Part shown: one piece after another, positions 1 to 5,230 of the stretch
Numbering within the stretch: position 1 is the stretch's first letter
Layout: each line of letters begins with the position of its first letter
Assembly (NCBI GenBank): GCA_947445425.1
Contig: CANFFA010000210.1
Span: forward strand, 1-5,230
Direction: 5' to 3'
From: Paludibacteraceae bacterium
GTDB lineage: Bacteria; Bacteroidota; Bacteroidia; Bacteroidales; Paludibacteraceae
Length of the DNA: 5,230 nt
Program-made: the position numbers and the translations under genes
Notes under the pieces: generated by a model
What the model saw: only the letters and a program-made list of their open reading frames with translations
Told to the model about the DNA's origin: nothing
The model's database searches: none

Positions 1-44
1 GATTGAAAAATAGAGCAAATGAATACTTGGTTTAAATATCCAAA
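1..44. other. Sequence downstream of the GT4 gene, nothing recognised
   Basis: These 44 bases follow the GT4 TGA stop. A weak TTGG/CCAA pairing around 29-43 has a mismatched AT-only interior and no adjacent T-run, so I do not call a terminator. Whether the operon continues to the left cannot be seen. Confidence 0.5.
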
Positions 45-1187
45 TCAAACAATCCCTAGCTTATCCCTCATTATTTGTACAAATTTTTTAGCAACTACTC
101 GATAGTCGAAATTTTCAACAACTCTTTGTCTGCCTGCATTTCCCATCTCATCTCTCAGTTTTTCGTTCGTCATCAGTGTCATTAAGTGCTTAGAGATGTC
201 TTGCACATTGGCACGATAATCAACGATTCGTGGGGTATCAAAAACAACTTTATGATTCGGTTCAAATCCAGCTTCACTCCCAATAATCACTTCGTTCACC
301 TCTATTTTTTTTGCTACACTGGCTAATAATGCAGTTTTACCATCAATAAGCGTATCTAACATTCCCATTGCTTTAATACTGATGACAGGTTTTCCACAGG
401 CTCCCGCTTCTACTTGCGGCATTCCAAAGCCTTCAAGTCGAGAGGGAGCAGCATATATATCACAAGCACCAATCAGGTAGGGCATGAAATTTCTTGAAAT
501 GGTATTGGTGGCATAGGTAACATTCTTTTCTATTCCCAAACGAGTTGCCAATTCCAAATCGGCAAGGTTCTGCATTTTCGTACGCGGTTGCGGCCAAACT
601 TTACAAACATATTTCCAATCAGGAGCCTTGGTATCAATAATGGCAAGTGCTTGCATCACCTCTTGTGCACCTTTTGAGGCAGCATCACCTCCTACTGTAA
701 GGATCATAATTTGATCTGGCGAAATTCCCAAGGATTCCCGAACAGCAAGTATTTTAGGATCATCCTTCGTAAATGGGACAAAAGTATCAGTATTGCAACC
801 TACCGGTAAAACTTCAATTCGACTTCCGTCAATTCCATCACGGATATACATCTCCTTCACCCAATTTGAGGTTACGAGTATAAGCGGAAGTTCGTTTAAT
901 ACTTCTTGATAGTTTGCAATGTATCCATCTGAAACCAACCAAGGAACAGCCTGAACTCCATAGCGTTGCGGATGAAGTATCAATTGTGGAGTATGTCCCC
1001 AATAGCCTATTCCTACTACAACATCAGGATTAAACCACCGATAATACCATTCCTTTTCCTGTGCCGACTCAAAATGAACCGCATGTGCATCCACTCCTAA
1101 TTCTAAAAGACCTTTATAAAGCAGGTCACCCTGTGTGGCTAATCCTCCTGGAGATGGTGGATAGTCATATAATACTAGTACTTTCAT
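45..1187 (-). CDS. GT4-family glycosyltransferase (GT-B fold), complete
   Basis: This 380-residue protein is a probable retaining glycosyltransferase that moves a sugar from a nucleotide-sugar donor to a glycan or lipid-linked acceptor in the cytoplasm. The N-terminal Rossmann half begins at residue 2 (KVLVLYDYPPSPGGLATQ), with the glycine-rich acceptor-side loop at 13-19. The C-terminal donor-binding half has VGGDAASKG at 165-173, where K172 is the expected donor-phosphate contact, and the GT4 E-x7-E motif EGFGMPQVE at 252-260. LPVGCNTDTF at 127-136 marks the domain junction. No signal peptide or membrane helix is visible. An unusual stretch at about 290-325 separates the DGKTALLA segment from the C-terminal helices and looks like an insertion relative to ordinary GT4 proteins. 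The ATG at 1187 is the only sensible start: an in-frame TAA lies eight codons upstream with no ATG between. The gene lies 106 bases after the deacetylase gene, in the same direction. Donor and acceptor cannot be inferred. Confidence 0.93.
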   Translation of the reverse strand: MKVLVLYDYPPSPGGLATQGDLLYKGLLELGVDAHAVHFESAQEKEWYYRWFNPDVVVGIGYWGHTPQLILHPQRYGVQAVPWLVSDGYIANYQEVLNELPLILVTSNWVKEMYIRDGIDGSRIEVLPVGCNTDTFVPFTKDDPKILAVRESLGISPDQIMILTVGGDAASKGAQEVMQALAIIDTKAPDWKYVCKVWPQPRTKMQNLADLELATRLGIEKNVTYATNTISRNFMPYLIGACDIYAAPSRLEGFGMPQVEAGACGKPVISIKAMGMLDTLIDGKTALLASVAKKIEVNEVIIGSEAGFEPNHKVVFDTPRIVDYRANVQDISKHLMTLMTNEKLRDEMGNAGRQRVVENFDYRVVAKKFVQIMRDKLGIV

Positions 1188-1293
1188 GCTAAATAATGTG
1201 CTAATGAATTAATATGCCAAAGATTGACTTGTAAAAGGAATGATTGTGCTTCATAAACTCATCCCCCTTCGATAATTTGTCCAAGCTACACGG
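1188..1293 (-). other. Intergenic gap between deacetylase and GT4 genes
   Basis: This is the only real gap between genes in the window. I see no strong hairpin with a T-run, so the upstream genes probably read through into the GT4 gene. On the minus strand it contains a 17-codon reading frame at 1254-1201 (MKHNHSFYKSIFGILIH), preceded at 8 bases by AAGGGGG (1269-1263). It ends 13 bases before the GT4 start. It could be a leader peptide, but a frame this short arises easily by chance. An AATCTTTG at 1225-1218 resembles the Bacteroidota -7 promoter element (TAnnTTTG), but no matching -33 TTTG sits at the right distance. Confidence 0.4.
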
Positions 1294-1899
1294 TTATTGA
1301 TTATTCTTAAAATGCCAAAATGCCTCTGCTAATGGTGTAGTTTCAGTTTCCCAGCTATTCTTGTCAAAACCATATACTTCAGTCATAATTTTGAATTTTT
1401 GAAGCCAAATTTCTTCCGTGAGTATTTGGTAAAGATGTGCATCGACAATGGCTTTTGGGAAGTAAGCATTTTCGCCATCTTCGTAAGCAAAGGTCCAAAG
1501 TTCGTCTGCAGATATTTTTTTATTTTGCCAAAGCTTCAATACTGCACGACTGGTTTCTTCATGCCGTATATGCCTTGTATATTCCCCATTTTCACTATGA
1601 GTAATAATTAGGTCATAGTGCTTTTTAGGAAGCAGTTCTAGAATCGTCTTTTCTAATTCCCTCTCATCTAAAGGCTTCAGATCAGGATCATCATTAATGG
1701 TCCCCATAATCCCTTTAGCCTTTAAGATTTTTAATGTTTGATTGAATTTAAAAGACCTATCAAGATCATCGGCTCTACAAAGACAGAGTACAAAACAATC
1801 CCATTCTGGATGCCCAAGTATAGTTCCACCCGCCCACAGTGTTTCATCATCAGGATGTGCCACTATGATTGCTACTAATTTAGAATGTTTTTCATCCAT
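1294..1899 (-). CDS. PIG-L/LmbE-family zinc-dependent deacetylase
   Basis: This 201-residue protein is a probable metal-dependent N-deacetylase. The family removes acetyl groups from N-acetylglucosamine-type sugars on lipids, small thiols or antibiotics. Its diagnostic motif AHPDDE is at residues 14-19, where H15 and D18 are expected zinc ligands and D17 the general base. The second motif, THSENGEYTRHIRHEE (100-115), supplies the HxxH pair H110/H113, with H113 the expected third ligand. The overall length is slightly below the usual 220-300 residues, but both metal motifs are present and the frame is intact. No signal peptide or membrane segment is visible, so the protein is probably cytoplasmic. 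The ATG at 1899 lies inside the end of the fusion gene; the overlapping ATGGATGA carries this start and the upstream TGA stop, so translation is probably coupled. Sandwiched among glycosyltransferases, it most likely acts on a sugar of the glycan they build. The exact substrate is unknown. Confidence 0.92.
   Translation of the reverse strand: MDEKHSKLVAIIVAHPDDETLWAGGTILGHPEWDCFVLCLCRADDLDRSFKFNQTLKILKAKGIMGTINDDPDLKPLDERELEKTILELLPKKHYDLIITHSENGEYTRHIRHEETSRAVLKLWQNKKISADELWTFAYEDGENAYFPKAIVDAHLYQILTEEIWLQKFKIMTEVYGFDKNSWETETTPLAEAFWHFKNNQ
1892..1899 (-). other. 8-base stop/start overlap (ATGGATGA)
   Basis: The deacetylase ATG (1899-1897) precedes the TGA stop of the fusion gene (1894-1892) within ATGGATGA. 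This arrangement is typical of translational coupling, where the ribosome finishing the fusion protein restarts on the deacetylase. No good Shine-Dalgarno lies upstream, only a weak AGAAAG, which supports dependence on coupling. It shows that the two genes share one transcript. Confidence 0.8.
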
Positions 1900-4237
1900 T
1901 TTTAAATCTTTCTAATGTTAATCTTGCCATCAGGTAACTTATAGTAGATTCTGCTCCTTGATTCAAATTGACATGTGTTTCTTCCATCCCATCGTAACAA
2001 CCTCCAGTACAAGGGTTATATACAATCTGATGTAAACGATTGTTACCTAAAAACCAGTTGAATGCAGTTTCCATCTTCATACGGTAATTTTCATCCAAAT
2101 AGACGTCATAGAATAATCCTAAAGTCATAATCGTATAGGCTGCATCAATCGGTTGTTCTCCAAATTGAGAAGTCTGTTCCCCTCTTTTCATCCAACTTCT
2201 ATTTGAAATTACTGCAATTCCATGCTCATTAAAGGTCAATGACAACAGAAAATTCAAAGATGATTTGGCAATATCTTTATATTGTTGATCGCCCGTCATC
2301 AGCCATGCATACAGAAGGGATTCTGGTAAAACACTATTTGCATAAGTCAAATAGCCTTCAAACCACTCCCATTTTTGATTCGATTCGTGTTTGTACATTT
2401 GGACTATTCTATTCGCAAGAATAATCACTAATTCAGTATTATTACCAAATCTTTTTCCATTTCTAGAATAGTACAATCCTTTTATGGCAAATGCCATAGC
2501 TCTTGTAGAGTGTACTTTTCCGAAATTAACCAAAGCTCTTTTCAGAACAATTTCAGCTGATAATACAATCTCGTCTGGTAGTAATCCAGTAAGTGAAATA
2601 ACAAATCCCAAAGCCCAGATGGCACGTCCATTGGAATCATCAAGGTTTACAGTTTGGTTTTGATCCGTAAATTGATTGTCACTATCAACATAATTCAAAA
2701 ATTCACCTTGTCTTTGTTGACAAGATTTAATAAAATTAAGATAGGTAAGGATAAAAGGAATGCACTGTTCATCTTTTGACTGCTCAAAATGCATACAGAT
2801 AGCGACCAAGGCTCTTGCGTTATCATCTAAAGTATAGCCAGTTCTAATGTCGGGCTGATTAATTATTGAAAACTGTATAATACCAATATTGGTAGTCATT
2901 AATTTAATGTGATCCAATTTAATGCTCGGGAGATTATAGCTTATATTGACTCCTCGATTAGACATGTTGTGAAATAAATTAACATGGGCAATGGCTGTAT
3001 TTTCCCAGGCTGTAGAGGTGATTTTTTGAAGAACATTGGTAGTAGTATTTGCACGTAATTCCTCATTTTCAAGTAAGTGCAGAGCATTTTTAGCCAACTG
3101 CTCTGCATTTTGGAAATCAAAAAACATTCCTATTCCATCCGTCAAAACTTCCTTTGCATGGGGAATGGGGGTGGAAATAATCGGACAGCCACAGCTCATG
3201 GCATATACAAAAGTGCCACTCACCGCCTGATTTGGATCATTGCTGGTGAAAAGGTAAATATCCGTCATTTGGAGATACTCCAACAGGTCAGATAAATTAA
3301 GATATTGATTAATAAAGACAACATTGTTTTGCAGATTATTTTCCTTCACCAACTGCTCCAAGCCTTCTCTATATTTTTCCCCATCATTTTTCACTACCTC
3401 AGGATGTGTTTTCCCAATAATTAAAAATACCACGTCAGGGTTATTTTTGATAATCTCAGGTAAGGCATGAAGCGAGGTTTCAATACTCTTCCCTGAACTG
3501 AGTAAGCCAAATGTAGAGAGTACCCTTCGATTACTCAATCCATATTTCTCCTTCAGACTCTTTTTACTAAGGTCATTTTTAATTAAATGTGTACCATGTG
3601 CTATAATTGTCAATTTTCGCTTTGAAATACCGTAGTCATTAATTAGTATTTCGTAGGAAGTATTTGTCATGACTACGATAGATTGACAAAGTGATGCAAT
3701 GTTTTTAATTTTTAATTTTAGCCACTCGTCTGGTTGCGGTAATACAGTGTGAAAAACGATTGCTATCGGTTTTGTCAGTTCATAGATAAATTGAAGAAAG
3801 GCCTGCTCTTGATGATTAAAAAATCCAAACTCATGCTGTATTAATACAATTTCAATTTCATTATCACGGTTAATCATTTTTGCGAGTTTTTGATAACTTG
3901 CAGTATGTGAAGTATTAAGCCTATATTTAACGTCATCAGGGTAATTAAAATTCACCCCATCCGTCTCCATTGCACAAATTTTAAATGTAAAAGAATTACT
4001 GAATTTATTGTTCAATTCTCTTATTAAGTCTTGCGTATAGGTGGCAATTCCACATTCTCTAGGAGGATAAGAACTCAATACTAAAACTTCAGGTAACTTA
4101 TTTAATTGGGCTTTTGGATTAGAAAGTGATGCTCTTCTTACCGCAGTACGTGGATAAATAGTATTTTGCAAATTATGAAAAGTTTGTTGATGAAGCGTAA
4201 GCTCATCATATTGTCTGTTTGCAGATTCATTTTTCAT
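1892..4237 (-). CDS. GT4 glycosyltransferase fused to alpha/alpha-toroid-like domain
   Basis: This 781-residue two-domain protein is numbered here from the ATG at 4237. After a polar leader of about 45 residues comes a GT-B glycosyltransferase: the N-terminal Rossmann strand at 49-70 (PEVLVLSSYPPRECGIATYT), the donor-site STFGLLSSGKS at about 241-251, and SGTFVYAMSCGCPIISTP at 340-357. The usual GT4 E-x7-E pair is not evident there, a variation I recall from related GT4 subgroups. From about residue 440 to 779 follow repeated amphipathic helices typical of an alpha/alpha toroid. These carry acidic motifs: TLDDNAR (469-475), NLDDSNGR (531-538), WEWFEG (623-628), QPIDAAY (695-701) and VNLNQGAES (756-764). 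Such toroids often act on sugars (glycosidase, lyase or epimerase types), but I cannot assign a reaction. No signal peptide is visible, so it is probably cytoplasmic. The ATG lies one base after the GH130 stop (TAG-A-ATG). An in-frame TTG at 4246 would add three residues and overlap that gene; ATG is preferred, since an in-frame TAA at 4258 excludes anything longer. Confidence 0.88.
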   Translation of the reverse strand: MKNESANRQYDELTLHQQTFHNLQNTIYPRTAVRRASLSNPKAQLNKLPEVLVLSSYPPRECGIATYTQDLIRELNNKFSNSFTFKICAMETDGVNFNYPDDVKYRLNTSHTASYQKLAKMINRDNEIEIVLIQHEFGFFNHQEQAFLQFIYELTKPIAIVFHTVLPQPDEWLKLKIKNIASLCQSIVVMTNTSYEILINDYGISKRKLTIIAHGTHLIKNDLSKKSLKEKYGLSNRRVLSTFGLLSSGKSIETSLHALPEIIKNNPDVVFLIIGKTHPEVVKNDGEKYREGLEQLVKENNLQNNVVFINQYLNLSDLLEYLQMTDIYLFTSNDPNQAVSGTFVYAMSCGCPIISTPIPHAKEVLTDGIGMFFDFQNAEQLAKNALHLLENEELRANTTTNVLQKITSTAWENTAIAHVNLFHNMSNRGVNISYNLPSIKLDHIKLMTTNIGIIQFSIINQPDIRTGYTLDDNARALVAICMHFEQSKDEQCIPFILTYLNFIKSCQQRQGEFLNYVDSDNQFTDQNQTVNLDDSNGRAIWALGFVISLTGLLPDEIVLSAEIVLKRALVNFGKVHSTRAMAFAIKGLYYSRNGKRFGNNTELVIILANRIVQMYKHESNQKWEWFEGYLTYANSVLPESLLYAWLMTGDQQYKDIAKSSLNFLLSLTFNEHGIAVISNRSWMKRGEQTSQFGEQPIDAAYTIMTLGLFYDVYLDENYRMKMETAFNWFLGNNRLHQIVYNPCTGGCYDGMEETHVNLNQGAESTISYLMARLTLERFKNG

Positions 4238-4238
4238 T

Positions 4239-5230
4239 CTATTCAATTCTATGTGTTAATAATTCGGCTATTAAAGCAGTTAGACTTAATGATACACAGG
4301 CAATACAAGAGTCAGCTGCACCATAATAGATGTATAACTTATCCCCAAACAGGGCAGTTCCTGTAGGAAAAACAACATTATTGACTTCACCTATTTGCTC
4401 CCATTCAAATTCAGGAGTGAAAAGTACATGCGGTAAACGGGCAATCTTTTTTTGTGGATTTTCCAAATCCAGTAAAGCAGCTGCACAGGCAGAATAGACT
4501 ATCCCTTTTTCGGTCTCTTCCACACCATGATATATAAATAGCCAGCCAAATTCTGTTTCAATGGGTGGGCATCCTCCACCGATATAACTAGACTCATGCT
4601 CGTAAAGTGGATCAAGGATAATATGATCGTGAAAATGGGTGAAATAATGATCCCAAAATTTTGGAGTAAGATCATCAAGACTTTTTACCGAAACAAGCTG
4701 AACACCTGGTCGAATACGATGCATAAAAACAAAATTCCCTTTTATTTTTCGTGGAAAAAAAATAACATTTTTGTCCCACAATAAAATTTTCTTTTCAGGA
4801 TCAGATTCTCTATAATAGAAATTTTTATTAAGGTAGTAGTTCTCATCAATTTTACCTTCTGCCTCAACATAGGTTACAAATTTGGCATAAGTGATGGGGG
4901 GAACAATGATTCCTTCTTTTTTAAAATGCAGTAAATCTTTCGAAGTGGCCAAGGCACCCCGTGCATTTACTCCGTCGTAACCGCAATAGCTGAGGTAATA
5001 GGTATCTTCGATTTTGACAATTCGAGGATCCTCTACTCCATGCGATTCAAAATCCAATTCGCGATTGATAATGGGTCTAGCCCATCTTTCGATGACCGTT
5101 AATGGTCCATCCAGTTTACAATACCCAATGGTTGAATAATTACCATTTTCAACAGCTCTGTAGAAAATATGAACATAATCACCTTCTCTATAAACTGCCG
5201 GATTTAAAACCGCATTGTTTTCAAACTCCA
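4239..5230 (-). CDS. GH130-family-like glycosidase/phosphorylase, 5' end outside window
   Basis: This is a five-bladed beta-propeller-type enzyme of the GH130 group, whose known members phosphorolyse or hydrolyse beta-mannosides. The frame is open to the right edge; 329 residues are visible and probably only 10-30 N-terminal residues are missing. There is no in-frame ATG in the visible part, and a TTG at 5057 is internal, because conserved family sequence lies upstream of it (NAVLNPAVYREGDYVHIFYRA). In visible-fragment numbering, the motifs are HGVEDPRI (63-70), containing the Asp expected to be the catalytic acid; WDKNVIFFPRKI (151-162); MHRIRPG (169-175); YIGGGCPPIET (215-225); IYHGV (232-236); and YYGAADS (301-307). 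The Lys that precedes the glycine motif in known phosphorylases is Tyr215 here, and about 40 extra residues lie between HGVEDPRI and WDKN. Phosphorylase activity is therefore uncertain. Relatives in databases are, as I recall, sometimes misnamed 'pesticidal protein Cry7Aa'. It is the first visible gene of the operon and is followed after one base by the GT4-toroid gene. Confidence 0.9.
   Translation of the reverse strand, partial: EFENNAVLNPAVYREGDYVHIFYRAVENGNYSTIGYCKLDGPLTVIERWARPIINRELDFESHGVEDPRIVKIEDTYYLSYCGYDGVNARGALATSKDLLHFKKEGIIVPPITYAKFVTYVEAEGKIDENYYLNKNFYYRESDPEKKILLWDKNVIFFPRKIKGNFVFMHRIRPGVQLVSVKSLDDLTPKFWDHYFTHFHDHIILDPLYEHESSYIGGGCPPIETEFGWLFIYHGVEETEKGIVYSACAAALLDLENPQKKIARLPHVLFTPEFEWEQIGEVNNVVFPTGTALFGDKLYIYYGAADSCIACVSLSLTALIAELLTHRIE

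Noticed and set aside
29..43. Terminator hairpin after the second GT4
   Set aside because: Only a 4-base TTGG/CCAA stem with mismatches inside and no following T-run.
1218..1225. AATCTTTG as a Bacteroidota -7 promoter element for the second GT4
   Set aside because: The first base deviates from TAnnTTTG and there is no TTTG at the expected -33 distance.
1399..1611. 70-codon open frame on the plus strand
   Set aside because: It lies antisense inside the PIG-L deacetylase gene, whose metal motifs prove the minus-strand frame. Its translation resembles no family and has low-complexity hydrophobic composition.
2239..3295. Three plus-strand open frames (2239-2424, 3036-3230, 3077-3295)
   Set aside because: All lie antisense to the GT4-toroid fusion gene; two overlap each other, and none has a recognisable domain.
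4166..4784. Plus-strand open frames at 4166-4366 and 4596-4784
   Set aside because: They are antisense to the fusion and GH130-like genes, and their translations have no family signature.
5055..5057. TTG as the start of the GH130-like gene
   Set aside because: The frame continues open to the window edge and the 57 upstream residues contain conserved family sequence (NAVLNPAVYREGDYVHIFYRA), so this codon is an internal Leu.
4239..5230. Insecticidal (Cry-type) toxin
   Set aside because: Homologues may carry that name in databases, but the visible motifs are those of a GH130 beta-propeller glycosidase and no Cry toxin features are seen.

Overview
The window is a compact block of carbohydrate-active genes, all read on the minus strand (right to left). 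Composition is AT-rich and the starts lack clear Shine-Dalgarno sequences. The protein types are a GH130-like glycosidase with the VEDPRI and GGGCPPIET signatures, and a GT4 domain fused to an alpha/alpha-toroid-like domain. Together these suggest a Bacteroidota genome (flavobacterial, sphingobacterial or cytophagal type). That assignment is an inference from gene style, because no rRNA or other phylogenetic marker is present.

Layout in transcription order. (1) At the right edge, 5230 to 4239, is a GH130-like glycosidase or phosphorylase gene that enters from outside the window and lacks only its 5' end. (2) One base after its stop codon, 4237 to 1892, begins a large fusion gene: a GT4-type glycosyltransferase domain (about residues 45-430) joined to a C-terminal domain of about 340 residues that looks like an alpha/alpha toroid with conserved acidic motifs. 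(3) Overlapping its end by 8 bases, 1899 to 1294, is a PIG-L/LmbE-type zinc-dependent deacetylase. (4) After a 106-base gap, 1187 to 45, is a second, more conventional GT4 glycosyltransferase with an intact E-x7-E motif. The last 44 bases hold no recognisable gene or terminator.

The first three genes are tightly coupled, and the fourth very probably belongs to the same transcription unit. None of the visible N-termini looks like a signal peptide, so the products are probably cytoplasmic (the GH130-like N-terminus is not visible). The set (two sugar transferases, a sugar N-deacetylase-like enzyme, a GH130-like enzyme and a toroid domain) fits synthesis and trimming or turnover of one glycan or glycoconjugate. 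The actual substrate cannot be read from the sequence; mannose is a guess based on the GH130 family.

The most interesting points are the GT4-toroid fusion, the variant phosphate-site residues and extra segment in the GH130-like protein, and the fact that this combination of genes has no obvious named pathway. I see no RNA genes, mobile elements, CRISPR arrays or significant DNA repeats.
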